Notes: generated by a model from the letters alone, not told the origin. Shown: positions 1 through 8,630, numbered from the stretch's first letter. The stretch: DNA of 18,946 nucleotides from UBA3818 sp051881895 (GCA_051881895.1 JBJEQT010000044.1:1-18946); one strand, 5' to 3'. Translations and numbers: made by a program.

Positions 1-66
1 TCCCCCGTAGGAAAGCATGTCAAAACCGATGTCTGAAACCAGCTGCAAAAGCTTTTTATTTTCCAT
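1..66 (-). CDS. Partial 5' end of a CDS, possibly ThrE-type threonine/serine exporter
   Basis: An ATG at 64-66 on the minus strand opens a frame that stays open to the window edge, giving 22 residues that begin MENKKLLQLVSDIG. It is preceded by an AAAGGA ribosome binding site about 8 nt upstream. The start overlaps the recN stop codon by about 11 nt, which suggests translational coupling. The stretch with LLQLVSDIG followed by MLSYGG resembles the N terminus of the threonine/serine exporter family (ThrE/YjjP, DUF1212), where a LALDIG-like helix precedes a GAE-YRVE motif. That motif would lie outside the window. The family call rests on 22 residues and is tentative; the existence of a gene here is more certain than its identity. 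Confidence 0.45.
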   Translation of the reverse strand, partial: MENKKLLQLVSDIGFDMLSYGG

Positions 67-1735
67 TTCCACTTTCCTTTGTCTGTAAAAGCAGCTCTCT
101 GGCGCTTGCCAAAACTGTTGGCGTTATATTTTCTCCTCCCATAATACGTGCCAATTCCTGGACCCTTTCTTCCTGCGACAATGTTTTTACCGTCGTAAAA
201 GTACGGCCATCACGAACGGTTTTTGCAATCAGAAGATGGGTATCGGCAAAAGCAGCTACCTGCGCTAAGTGGGTAACGCAGATAATCTGCCGTCCACCGG
301 AAGCCTGCTTGAGTTTGCGGCCGATTTTTTGTGCCGCCCGGCCGCTGACGCCGGTATCCACTTCGTCGAAAATCAAAGTACCGACACGATCCCCTTCTGC
401 AATCACGTTTTTCAAACTCAGCATGATCCGGGACAGTTCACCGCCGGAAGCAATCTTTCCAATGGGTTTGGGCGGTTCTCCCGGGTTGGTAGAAATATAA
501 AATTCCATTCGGTCGATTCCCGTTTCGTCCGGTTCCCCGGTTTCAGCCTGGACCGTAAATTTGACTGATGGCATATCCAAAAAAGCCAATTCGGCACAAA
601 CCTGCTGCTGGAACTCCTTGGCCGCCGCTTTTCTTTTTTCACTGAGCTGATTTGCCAGATTCATCATCCGCGCTTCACTTTTCGTCCGTTCTGCCTCTAA
701 TTTGGCTTTTAGCTCTTCTGCGTGCGTGATCGAATCCAGTTCCTGCTGAGCTTGTTCTTCAAAGCGAAGGATTTCTTCGATCGATCCGCCGTATTTTCTC
801 TTCAACCGGAAAATCAGATCCAAGCGCTCTTCAATCCGGTCCAGTTCGGCCGGATCGATCTCCGCGTCAGACAGTGCATCCCGCAGGGTTTCTCCCGTTT
901 CCTCCAGTTCGTACCGAATATCCAAAATCCGGTCCGCTTTTAACTGCGGATAATAATCCTCCAATATCTGTACCTGCTCCTGTGTTTGATCCAACAACGC
1001 AAGAATACCATCCTGTTCATCAGAGCCCTGTAAAAAATCATGGGCGGTATGTAATGCGTCGATAATTTTAGCGCTGTTTTGTATTCTCTTTTTCGACGCC
1101 TGAAGTTCTTCTTCCTCTCCCGGCATGAGGGCAGAAGATGAAATTTCGTTGATTTGATAAGAGAGCAAATCAATTCTTTGTGCTTTTTCCCTCTCGTCGC
1201 TTTGAAGTTGACGCAGCTTTCTCTGCAGCTCTACATAATAAGCATACTCTACCCGGTATTCTTTCAAAAGCGCCGACGTTTTGCCGAATTGATCAATGTA
1301 TCCCAAATGCTGTTCAGGCAGTAAAAGGGACTGATTGTCATGCTGTCCGTGAATATTGATAAGACTTTGCGCCACTTCCCGCAGAATAGATACCGTTGCG
1401 GGCCGTCCGCCGATTTTACAGGATGTTTTCCCATCGGCAGAAATCTCTCGAGACAACAAAAGCGATCCGTCCTCCTCCGGCTCAAAGCCCAGGGAGAGCA
1501 GCTGTTCTTTTGTCTCATCTCCAATGTCCTCAAACAATGCGGTAACAAACGCTTTCGGCGCTCCTGTACGCACCAAATCGCGGGAAACACGATTCCCCAA
1601 AACAGCATTGATCGCGTCAATAACAATGGATTTACCGGCTCCCGTTTCACCGGTAAAAACATTTAAGCCATTTTCAAAAATGACCTGCACCTTCTCAATG
1701 ACCGCGATATTTTGAATAAAAAGCTGTGAAAGCAT
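56..1735 (-). CDS. recN: DNA repair protein RecN
   Basis: This encodes an SMC-like ATPase that acts early at DNA double-strand breaks in recombinational repair. The 559 residues match the usual RecN length. The N terminus has the Walker A motif GETGAGKS at residues 29-36. A long central part rich in E, Q, K and R is the coiled-coil arm. Near residues 430-470 come the ABC signature ASGGELSR and the Walker B segment LIFDEVDTG. An IHGQHDNQ segment, typical of RecN, lies near residue 130. The ATG start is 4 nt downstream of the argR stop, so the two are probably cotranscribed. In many Clostridia recN is followed by spoIVB and spo0A; here a different gene follows. Confidence 0.97.
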   Translation of the reverse strand: MLSQLFIQNIAVIEKVQVIFENGLNVFTGETGAGKSIVIDAINAVLGNRVSRDLVRTGAPKAFVTALFEDIGDETKEQLLSLGFEPEEDGSLLLSREISADGKTSCKIGGRPATVSILREVAQSLINIHGQHDNQSLLLPEQHLGYIDQFGKTSALLKEYRVEYAYYVELQRKLRQLQSDEREKAQRIDLLSYQINEISSSALMPGEEEELQASKKRIQNSAKIIDALHTAHDFLQGSDEQDGILALLDQTQEQVQILEDYYPQLKADRILDIRYELEETGETLRDALSDAEIDPAELDRIEERLDLIFRLKRKYGGSIEEILRFEEQAQQELDSITHAEELKAKLEAERTKSEARMMNLANQLSEKRKAAAKEFQQQVCAELAFLDMPSVKFTVQAETGEPDETGIDRMEFYISTNPGEPPKPIGKIASGGELSRIMLSLKNVIAEGDRVGTLIFDEVDTGVSGRAAQKIGRKLKQASGGRQIICVTHLAQVAAFADTHLLIAKTVRDGRTFTTVKTLSQEERVQELARIMGGENITPTVLASARELLLQTKESGNGK

Positions 1736-1739
1736 GATT

Positions 1740-2198
1740 TCACCTGCCCTGCATATGCTTGCTCAATTCTTCTTCCAGATTTTTTGCCATCCAATCTTCC
1801 TGCATCATCACAAAAAAGGTATTGTCTCCAGAAAGTGTGCCTACGACGCCTTTTATTTCCATCGTGTCCAGCATTTCGCAAACCGCGTTTGCCATACCCG
1901 TGTGGCATTTCACGACCACAAAGTTTTTACAGCTTTCGACACTGTAAACCGATTTGTTAAAAAAGGTGTAAAATTGAGAAGACATGTCCGGACGCTGCTT
2001 ACCTGCGGAAACACTGTAGCGGTATTTTCCGTCATTGGAGGCTGTCTTCACCAAACGCAATTCTTTCATATCTCTTGAAACAGTTGCCTGCGTTACTTCG
2101 AAACCGCTTTCGCGCAGCAGACGAAGAAGTTCCTCCTGTGTGTCCACATCGTTTGTCTCAATCAATTCCAAAATTTTCTGATGCCGTTTCGATTTCAT
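1740..2198 (-). CDS. argR: Arginine repressor ArgR/AhrC
   Basis: This encodes a hexameric transcription factor that senses L-arginine and controls arginine metabolism genes. The 152 residues fit the family. The N-terminal winged helix-turn-helix includes the DNA-contacting segment TQATVSRDMKEL at residues 36-47. The C-terminal oligomerisation and arginine-binding domain ends with GTLSGDNTFFV near residues 120-130. Most family members have GDDT at this site; here the second Asp is Asn. I chose the ATG at 2198 rather than the GTG at 2216 because GGGGAGG lies about 9 nt before it. The ATG overlaps the nadK stop codon by 3 bases (ATGA), indicating translational coupling with nadK. Placement between nadK and recN is common in Firmicutes. 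Confidence 0.95.
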   Translation of the reverse strand: MKSKRHQKILELIETNDVDTQEELLRLLRESGFEVTQATVSRDMKELRLVKTASNDGKYRYSVSAGKQRPDMSSQFYTFFNKSVYSVESCKNFVVVKCHTGMANAVCEMLDTMEIKGVVGTLSGDNTFFVMMQEDWMAKNLEEELSKHMQGR

Positions 2199-3046
2199 TC
2201 GTGACTGCCTCCCCACATTAATTTTTGATTCAGCACTTCATAAAAACCTTTTCCGGAAAATCGAATCAATTTAAAAACTTTTTGCGAGCGGCTGACCTGA
2301 ATATCCTGTCCGACCGGTACTTTCATTCCCAAGCTTCCATCCGCCGATAAAATCAAATCGCTATCATTATTGACATGTTTTGCCCGCAGCGTCAGTTTTC
2401 GGTCCGGAGCAAAAAGGATGGTGCGGGAAAAAAGCGTATATGGGCAAATCGGAGACAAACTGATCGACTGAATAGCAGGATCCACCACCGGACCGCCAGC
2501 GCTCATGGCATAAGCGGTAGACCCGGTCGGCGTGGAAAGAATGACGCCATCCCCTCGCAAGGAGTAAAGGGGATTGCCATCACAGAAAATGTCAATGTCG
2601 ACAATGCGGGAATATTCTCCACGGGTCAGTACAACGTCGTTAACTGCCCAGCAGCTCTCTGCGTTAGTCGATGCTTCAATCAGCATCCGCTCTTCAATGG
2701 AATAGTTACCGGAAGCGATTTGTGAAATCAAATCCGTTTCATCCCGTTCCATCGTGGCAAGAAAGCCCACTCTCCCCGCATTAATCCCCAAAACAGGGAG
2801 GTCATACCGGACCGCGTCCTGCGCCGTATGAAGAATGGTCCCATCTCCTCCGATGGCAATGATAAAATCACTGTTTTTTAGCCCTTGCTCTTTCGGCTGA
2901 AACGACACGCTTCGAATCGGGAATTCCCTTTGCATGGCTTCCGGCATGACTGCGGTAATACCGCATTTTTCCATGACGCGGGCAGCAGCGAATGTACATG
3001 CGCGCGAGTTCGCTTTCCCTAAATTGGGAATGATATATCCTTGCAT
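2195..3046 (-). CDS. nadK: NAD kinase
   Basis: This encodes an ATP-NAD kinase that phosphorylates NAD to NADP in the cytosol. The 283 residues are a normal length. The nucleotide-binding GGDGT motif is at residues 66-70, followed by the conserved GINAGRVGFLA. A VNDVVLTR segment corresponds to the family NE/D motif, and GDGVILSTPTGSTAYAMSAG is the highly conserved glycine-rich substrate loop. The ATG start is 11 nt after the tlyA stop and follows a GGGGAAAGG ribosome binding site. The gene sits in the tlyA-nadK-argR-recN string, probably as part of one operon. Nothing looks degraded. Confidence 0.96.
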   Translation of the reverse strand: MQGYIIPNLGKANSRACTFAAARVMEKCGITAVMPEAMQREFPIRSVSFQPKEQGLKNSDFIIAIGGDGTILHTAQDAVRYDLPVLGINAGRVGFLATMERDETDLISQIASGNYSIEERMLIEASTNAESCWAVNDVVLTRGEYSRIVDIDIFCDGNPLYSLRGDGVILSTPTGSTAYAMSAGGPVVDPAIQSISLSPICPYTLFSRTILFAPDRKLTLRAKHVNNDSDLILSADGSLGMKVPVGQDIQVSRSQKVFKLIRFSGKGFYEVLNQKLMWGGSHE

Positions 3047-3057
3047 AGCCTTTCCCC

Positions 3058-3867
3058 TTACTGTTTGTCCAACTGTGCGTGAGATGTTTCTACAACAGAA
3101 CCGATTGTTTCATGATCCACCGCATTGCGCGATGCAGCCTCTTTTTTCAAATGAACCAAATACTCGATATTCCCTTCCGGTCCCTTTACCGGCGAAAAGG
3201 TTAATCCTAATACTGAAAAGCCTGTCTTTATTGCAAAGTCAATCACCTTTACAATGGTTTCGAAGTGTATCTGCGGGTCTTTTACGACTCCTTTTTTTCC
3301 AACCATGCCTTTCCCAGCCTCAAACTGTGGTTTGATCAGGCAAATCATTTCCCCTGTTTCCGACAGCAAAGGATACGCCGTCGGAAGAATTAAAGTCAAA
3401 GAGATAAAAGAGACGTCCACGCTTGCAAAGTCTACCGGTTCAGCCACAAGTTCCCGGGTGACATGGCGAAAATTGGTTCGCTCCAGGTTTCCTACCCGCG
3501 TATCTGTCCGCAGTTTCCAGGCGAGCTGTCCATAACCTACATCGATGGCATAAACTTTTTTTGCACCATTTTGCAGCATACAATCGGTAAAACCACCGGT
3601 GGACGCCCCGATATCCATACAAACGGCATCCTGTATTTGGATTGGAAATGACGACAATGCTTTTTCCAACTTTAAACCGCCCCGGGAAACATAACGAAGC
3701 GTTTCCCCACGCAGCTCGATTTTATCGTCTTCTTTCACTTCGAAGCCCGCTTTATCCGCTTTTTGCCCATTGACATATACGATGCCGGCCATTATGACCG
3801 CTTTGGCCTTGTCTCTGCCGGAAACCAGGCCCAATTGAACCAATTTTGCGTCTAAACGTGTTTTCAT
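3058..3867 (-). CDS. tlyA: TlyA-family rRNA 2'-O-methyltransferase (S4 domain + FtsJ-like)
   Basis: The product is a TlyA/YqxC-family protein. In mycobacteria this family 2'-O-methylates 16S and 23S rRNA and is linked to haemolysin-like annotations. An S4 RNA-binding domain occupies residues 1-60, starting MKTRLDAKLVQLGLVSGRDKA. A Rossmann-fold methyltransferase follows, with the SAM-binding motif DIGASTGGFTD at residues 85-95. SVDVSFISL and LIKPQFEAGKG are further conserved family segments. I chose the ATG at 3867, giving 269 residues, because family members begin at this MKTRLD-like position. An upstream in-frame start at 3897 would overlap dxs. The start lies 5 nt after the dxs stop. Assignment to the family is firm; the exact rRNA target in this organism is inferred. 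Confidence 0.93.
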   Translation of the reverse strand: MKTRLDAKLVQLGLVSGRDKAKAVIMAGIVYVNGQKADKAGFEVKEDDKIELRGETLRYVSRGGLKLEKALSSFPIQIQDAVCMDIGASTGGFTDCMLQNGAKKVYAIDVGYGQLAWKLRTDTRVGNLERTNFRHVTRELVAEPVDFASVDVSFISLTLILPTAYPLLSETGEMICLIKPQFEAGKGMVGKKGVVKDPQIHFETIVKVIDFAIKTGFSVLGLTFSPVKGPEGNIEYLVHLKKEAASRNAVDHETIGSVVETSHAQLDKQ

Positions 3868-3872
3868 GCCAT

Positions 3873-5720
3873 TCACCTTATTGCTTCTTCTACCCAATCA
3901 GCAAGCTGCTGCGGCGTCCAGCCAAGTTCTTCAAAAATTTCCTCGACAGATGCCTGCGCCAGAAATCGATTCGGTATTGCCCGGACAAAATATCTGCCTT
4001 GATAACCGTTTTTCAGAAGAAGGTTCCCTGTCATCTGGGCAATCGATCCTTGCTCTGAAGATTCTTCTACGAAAAAGATACTTTTCTTTTCTAAAAGCAT
4101 CGGCAGCAATTCTTCACAGTATGGCAGCAGCTGTGTCAGTTTTAACACCCCAACGCGGATGCCTCTCTGCTTCAAAAGTTCTGCAGCCTGACAACAGGAA
4201 GCAGCGATTCTGCCATAAGAAACCAAAAGGATATCTGCATCTTCTGAAATCTGAAACTTTTCATTTCCGTGTAATCCTGCGGGAAATGCCTTTTCCCTGC
4301 CTTTGGGATACCGGACAGCCACCGGTCCGGTACAGCGGTATACTGCCCGATCCAGACAAGCCCTCAGTTCCGGATAGGTTGCCGGAGATAAAATCGTAAT
4401 ACCGGGGATGGAAGAAAGAAAAGAAATATCAAAAATCCCCTGATGGGTCTCCCCATCTTCACCTACTACGCCAGCACGGTCCACCGCCAGCACAACATGC
4501 TCGTTGGCAATGGCCATATCCTGCATCACCTGGTCATAAGCACGCTGTAAAAATGTGGAATATACTGCAAAAACAGGACGAAATCCGCCATCAGCCAATC
4601 CGGCGCAGAATGTAGCCGCATGGGATTCCGCAATTCCAACATCATAAAAACGCTCTGGGAAGCGGACGGCGAATTCTTCCAATCCGGTTCCATCTTTCAT
4701 TGCGGCCGTGACAGCGCAAATTTTAGAGTCTTTTTCGGCGGCTTCCGCGATCCAGCTTCCGAAAACTGCCGAAAAATCCTGAGGACGGTTTTCGCAGCTT
4801 CCCAATTGGGCATTAAACTGCGGAACGCCGTGATAGGCATCCGGCTGTTTTTCGGCAAAGCTGTATCCTTTTCCCTTAACGGTATCGACATGCACCAAAA
4901 CCGGCCCGTTTGACGCTTTGGCGCGCTCAAACGCATCGCAAAGACTTTCCAGGTCGTGACCATCCACTGGTCCGACATACTCAAATCCAAAATCCTCAAA
5001 CAGATTGCTGTGGTAGAGCATTTCCTTTAAATAGCTTTTAGAGTCAGACGCCAGTTTCGCCAGTGGTTTTCCCACCAAAGGAATGGCGGATATCAGTTTT
5101 CGTATCTGGTTACGTGTCGAATAGTATTCCGGTTTGGAGCGAATTTGCGCCAAATAGCGGGCGAAAGCGCCAACATTTTTAGAAATGGACATCTCGTTGT
5201 CATTTAAAACAACAATGATTCGGTCTTTGTAATGTCCCGCATTATTCAACGCTTCATAAGCCATTCCGCCGGTGAACGCCCCGTCTCCGATAACCGCAAT
5301 GGCAAAGCCCGGTTCCTGGTTCAGCGTTTTGGCGCGAGCCAGTCCGGCCGCAACAGAGATGGACGTACTGCTGTGTCCGGCGACAAAAGCGTCATAAGGG
5401 CTTTCCGACGGCTTTGGAAAACCGGAAATGCCGCCCTTTTGCCGCAGTGTGTTCATTTTATTTTTTCTGCCGGTTAAAATTTTGTGCGTGTAAGACTGAT
5501 GCCCAACATCCCATACGATTTTATCGCACGGTGGATGAAATGTTTTGTGCAAAGCCACTGTCAGCTCCACAACACCCAAATTGGAAGACAAATGTCCACC
5601 GGTTTTTGAAACGGTATGAATTAAAATATTTCGGATTTCCGCACACAATGCATCGAGCTGACGAAACGACAGACTTTCCAGATCCTGCGGCAGCTTGATG
5701 TGATCCAACAAATGATCCAA
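3873..5720 (-). CDS. dxs: 1-deoxy-D-xylulose-5-phosphate synthase
   Basis: This enzyme condenses pyruvate and glyceraldehyde 3-phosphate to DXP, the first step of the MEP isoprenoid pathway and also a precursor source for thiamine and pyridoxal. The 615 residues fit DXS. The GGHLSSNLG segment with its conserved His is at residues 41-49. The thiamine-diphosphate motif begins at GDG (145-147) and ends at the Asn near 160. The pyrimidine domain has DVGIAESHAATFCAGLA with the catalytic Glu, and HQGIFDISFL is also conserved. The start is a TTG at 5720, with an AAAAAGGG ribosome binding site about 10 nt upstream; no ATG fits. Neighbours ispA and the PAP2-like gene point to an isoprenoid module. Confidence 0.97.
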   Translation of the reverse strand: MDHLLDHIKLPQDLESLSFRQLDALCAEIRNILIHTVSKTGGHLSSNLGVVELTVALHKTFHPPCDKIVWDVGHQSYTHKILTGRKNKMNTLRQKGGISGFPKPSESPYDAFVAGHSSTSISVAAGLARAKTLNQEPGFAIAVIGDGAFTGGMAYEALNNAGHYKDRIIVVLNDNEMSISKNVGAFARYLAQIRSKPEYYSTRNQIRKLISAIPLVGKPLAKLASDSKSYLKEMLYHSNLFEDFGFEYVGPVDGHDLESLCDAFERAKASNGPVLVHVDTVKGKGYSFAEKQPDAYHGVPQFNAQLGSCENRPQDFSAVFGSWIAEAAEKDSKICAVTAAMKDGTGLEEFAVRFPERFYDVGIAESHAATFCAGLADGGFRPVFAVYSTFLQRAYDQVMQDMAIANEHVVLAVDRAGVVGEDGETHQGIFDISFLSSIPGITILSPATYPELRACLDRAVYRCTGPVAVRYPKGREKAFPAGLHGNEKFQISEDADILLVSYGRIAASCCQAAELLKQRGIRVGVLKLTQLLPYCEELLPMLLEKKSIFFVEESSEQGSIAQMTGNLLLKNGYQGRYFVRAIPNRFLAQASVEEIFEELGWTPQQLADWVEEAIR

Positions 5721-5752
5721 TTTTCAACAACCCTTTTTCTTACGTTTACAGA

Positions 5753-6241
5753 CTATGCTGCCGGAAAAATCATTGCAACCAGAATGCCAAGCAGCATACC
5801 GCCTAAAACCTCTAGCGGCGTATGGCCCAAATATTCTTTCAACGCCTTATCTCCCAGCTCTTCTGCAATCTGGTCATCACCCGAATTGTCCGATTCCTCG
5901 GATACAAGCTGAAAACCAAACACCAGCTTATTCAATACTTTCGCATGTTCACCCGCGGCGCGGCGCACTCCCATCGCGTCATACATAACGATACAGGCCA
6001 ATGCCAGCGACAGCGCAAATTCCGCAGAGGAAACCCCGGTTTTTCTGGCCATGGCAATCGTTAAAGAACAAACCAACGCAGTATGGGAACTGGGCATTCC
6101 TCCTGCACCGATCATGCGCTCCATAACCAGTTTCTTTTTCAAAACCAGCGTCAGAAGCGTTTTGGAAACCTGTGCCAAAAACCACGCGGTAATGGCTACG
6201 TTAATATAATAATTGACGGTAAGCCCTCTGATTACGTTCAT
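5753..6241 (-). CDS. Divergent PAP2 family (YuiD/DUF212) membrane protein
   Basis: A 162-residue hydrophobic protein of the divergent PAP2 / DUF212 family (YuiD in Bacillus). The signature GAGGMPSSHTALVCSL lies near residues 46-61, and YDAMGVRRAAGEHA near residues 88-101. These correspond to the family's acid-phosphatase-like core. Several membrane segments are visible: an N-terminal one, LALSLALACIVM, and a C-terminal one, VLGGMLLGILVAMIF. The gene lies 13 nt after ispA and 32 nt before dxs in the same orientation. From this position I infer a role on a prenyl phosphate or another membrane phosphate, but no substrate is shown by the sequence. It ends in TAG. Family assignment is strong; function is unproven. 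Confidence 0.9.
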   Translation of the reverse strand: MNVIRGLTVNYYINVAITAWFLAQVSKTLLTLVLKKKLVMERMIGAGGMPSSHTALVCSLTIAMARKTGVSSAEFALSLALACIVMYDAMGVRRAAGEHAKVLNKLVFGFQLVSEESDNSGDDQIAEELGDKALKEYLGHTPLEVLGGMLLGILVAMIFPAA

Positions 6242-6254
6242 TTTTTCAAATCCT

Positions 6255-7157
6255 TTATTGCAGTCTATTGAGCAAAGCGTCGGTTAGGTCTGTCAAAAAG
6301 CTTTCTGCCGCCCCTAACATTTCCAGTTGGCGCAACGCTTTTTCCGTATAACTTTTCGCAATTTCTTGTGCTTTTTCCAATCCCAATAAGGTGACAAATG
6401 TATTTTTATGATTCGCTTCATCGCTTCCGACCGGCTTTCCCAAAAGGGATGGATCACCGGTTACGTCCAGTATATCATCAACGATTTGAAAAGCCAACCC
6501 CAAAAATCGTGCATAATTTTCCGCTGTTTTTATCTTCTCCTCCTGCCCGGCCAACAGGCATCCGGACACGCAGGACGCTTCCAGCAAGGCACCGGTTTTC
6601 AGCTGATACATCTCCTCCAGTGTTTCTAAGTCGATCGCTTTGCCTTCGCTCTCCAAATCGATTACTTGCCCTCCGATCATTCCGCGATACCCTGCGCATG
6701 CCGACAGCTTCTTTTCCACCGCCAGGACATTCTCTGCCGGAAGTTCATCCGCCGCCCGGGCCGCTGTCTCAAAAGCGCAGGTTAAAAGGCCATCGCCGGC
6801 CAAAAGCGCGGTAGCCTCTCCGAATTGAATATGACAGGACGGCTTCCCGCGGCGCAGAGCGTCATCGTCCATACACGGCAAATCGTCGTGAATCAAAGAA
6901 TAGGCATGGATCATCTCCAGCGCGCACGCAACCGGCATTGCCTGCCGCATGGAAACGCCTCCCAATTGGGCGAATTCCAAAACCAGAATGGCCCGAATTC
7001 GTTTTCCACCGCCCAACAGGGAATAACGCATTGCCTCGATTACTTTTTCCTGCCGGCATGACGCTTGGGACAGCGCCTGGTCCAACGCTTTTTCTATTTC
7101 TTCTCTATACGTTTTCCATTGTTCCGGAAAGGTTTTCTTCCGATTCGTCTGACTCAT
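6255..7157 (-). CDS. ispA: Polyprenyl (farnesyl) diphosphate synthase
   Basis: This is a short-chain trans-prenyltransferase that joins IPP to allylic diphosphates, most likely making farnesyl diphosphate. The 300 residues match bacterial IspA. The first aspartate-rich motif DDLPCMDDD is at residues 91-99, with a Tyr five positions before it. The two-residue insertion in the motif together with an aromatic at -5 is the pattern of type II (bacterial) FPP synthases. The second motif DDILD is at residues 227-231, and GGGKRIRAIL near 49-58 is the IPP-binding region. The ATG at 7157 lies inside the end of xseB, a 53-nt overlap, and no later in-frame start fits. Product chain length is inferred from motif geometry. 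Confidence 0.95.
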   Translation of the reverse strand: MSQTNRKKTFPEQWKTYREEIEKALDQALSQASCRQEKVIEAMRYSLLGGGKRIRAILVLEFAQLGGVSMRQAMPVACALEMIHAYSLIHDDLPCMDDDALRRGKPSCHIQFGEATALLAGDGLLTCAFETAARAADELPAENVLAVEKKLSACAGYRGMIGGQVIDLESEGKAIDLETLEEMYQLKTGALLEASCVSGCLLAGQEEKIKTAENYARFLGLAFQIVDDILDVTGDPSLLGKPVGSDEANHKNTFVTLLGLEKAQEIAKSYTEKALRQLEMLGAAESFLTDLTDALLNRLQ

Positions 7158-7359
7158 TTTTCGCCATAACCTCTTTCACGCGCAGTTTTGCCTGCTGTAA
7201 TTTTTCGTTGCAAAAGCGAACCAACGCAGTTCCCTCTTCGAATAAAGCCAACGATTCATCCAGAGTTCCCTGTCCGCTGTCCAGTATTTGTAAAATCTGC
7301 TCGATTCTGGCCATTGCCTGCTCAAGCGACATATCTTTTTTTGCCGTAGTTTTACTCAC
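7105..7359 (-). CDS. xseB: Exodeoxyribonuclease VII small subunit
   Basis: This encodes the small subunit of exonuclease VII, which pairs with XseA to degrade single-stranded DNA from both ends. The 84 residues form the expected helical hairpin. The conserved SLEQAMARIEQILQILDSG segment lies at residues 11-29, with SLALFEEGTALVRFCNEKL after it. The start is GTG at 7359, preceded by AAGGAGG about 9 nt upstream, and overlaps the xseA stop region by 8 nt. Its C-terminal tail, rich in E and S, extends 53 nt into ispA and ends in TAG. The tail beyond the helical core is the least conserved part. Confidence 0.93.
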   Translation of the reverse strand: MSKTTAKKDMSLEQAMARIEQILQILDSGQGTLDESLALFEEGTALVRFCNEKLQQAKLRVKEVMAKNESDESEENLSGTMENV

Positions 7360-8629
7360 TTTCTTTGCCTCCTTGCAAGATCCGGGCCGGAACGGTTCCG
7401 TCTGTCAGCCGAATGATGACCTGATCTCCCGCTTTTATCTGGCTGGCACTGCTGATGGTTTTCCCCTTCATGGTGACAACCGAAAAGCCGCGCGCCATTA
7501 CCTTAAAAGGGCTGAGAGAATCCAGAATTCCGGCAGCTTTATCTAATCTCGCTTCTTCCCGTTCCAGACGAACCGGCATCAATACATTCAATCGGGCTGC
7601 CTGTTCTTCTATTTTCGCCTGCGCTTGTTCCACCGTGTAATATGGAGAACGCAGCGCCTGATGGGTCTGATACCCCTCCAATTTTGTCTGCAGCGCTGAT
7701 AAGCGCGTGCTCAGGCTGTCTTGGATCCGTTTATGTCGTCCGAATTGGATTTCCAGAACCTGAATCCGGCTTTCTATCTTTTGCGCCATTTGCCTTTCAT
7801 AAGAGAACAATTGAAACTGCAGGTCCTTTTTATCCGGAACTGCCAGTTCCGCCGCGGCCGAAGGTGTGGGCGCCCGCAAATCAGCCACAAAATCGCAGAT
7901 GGTAAAATCCACTTCGTGGCCCACTGCTGAGATAATCGGTGTACGGCAGCGAAAAATTTCACGAGCCAGCGCTTCGTCGTTAAAGCTCCACAAATCCTCC
8001 AGCGACCCGCCACCGCGTCCGATAATCAGAAGATCGCACAATCCCAATTCATCCATCTGCCGGACGGCCGCGCATAAATCAGCGGCAGATTTCTCTCCCT
8101 GCACCAGCACTGACCGAACCAAAACGACAACGGACGGGTACCTGCGGCGCAGAATATTCAGCATATCCTGCAATGCAGCTCCTGTTTTAGCCGTAATGAT
8201 CCCAATGACCTGTGGAAAAGGGGGAATCGGCTTTTTATGCGCCGAATCAAACAATCCCTCTTCCGACAGCTTCTTTTTCAGCTGTTCAAAAGCGAGACTC
8301 AAATCCCCAATTCCGTCCGGCTGCATTTCACGGCAGTAAATCTGATACACGCCATCTCGGTCATACACGCCGACTTCTCCACGGATTAATACTGTCATAC
8401 CATTTTCCGGCGTAAATCGAACATGGGACGCATAATTTCGAAACATGACCGCCTTGACAGAAGCGTCTTTGTCCTTCAGCGTAAAATAAAAATGGCCGGA
8501 TGCGTATTGCCCTTTAAAATTGGAGATTTCTCCGCGGATAAAAACATCTTTCAGTTGTAAATTCTGCTCAAAAAGAGATTTGATATAACGATTCAGTTGG
8601 GAAACGCTCAACACCGTATGGTTTGGCAT
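7352..8629 (-). CDS. xseA: Exodeoxyribonuclease VII large subunit
   Basis: This encodes the catalytic subunit of exonuclease VII. The 425 residues begin with an OB-fold nucleic-acid-binding domain (about 1-100), which includes the typical SVSQLNRYIKSLFEQN start and RGEISNFK. The nuclease domain follows, with IGIITAKTGAALQDMLNI, a DLLIIGRGGGSLEDLW motif and ISAVGHEVDFTICDFVADLRAPTPSAAAE. All are hallmark XseA segments. A helical, charged C-terminal part follows. The ATG at 8629 is immediately downstream of the TsaD-like gene's stop; its ribosome binding site GGAGG lies within that gene's last codons. Coupled to xseB. Confidence 0.97.
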   Translation of the reverse strand: MPNHTVLSVSQLNRYIKSLFEQNLQLKDVFIRGEISNFKGQYASGHFYFTLKDKDASVKAVMFRNYASHVRFTPENGMTVLIRGEVGVYDRDGVYQIYCREMQPDGIGDLSLAFEQLKKKLSEEGLFDSAHKKPIPPFPQVIGIITAKTGAALQDMLNILRRRYPSVVVLVRSVLVQGEKSAADLCAAVRQMDELGLCDLLIIGRGGGSLEDLWSFNDEALAREIFRCRTPIISAVGHEVDFTICDFVADLRAPTPSAAAELAVPDKKDLQFQLFSYERQMAQKIESRIQVLEIQFGRHKRIQDSLSTRLSALQTKLEGYQTHQALRSPYYTVEQAQAKIEEQAARLNVLMPVRLEREEARLDKAAGILDSLSPFKVMARGFSVVTMKGKTISSASQIKAGDQVIIRLTDGTVPARILQGGKESE

Positions 8630-8630
8630 T

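Noticed and set aside
3868..3897. Longer tlyA start at 3897 (MGRRSNKVNG)
   Set aside because: It would overlap dxs by 25 nt, and family members begin at the MKTRLD position.
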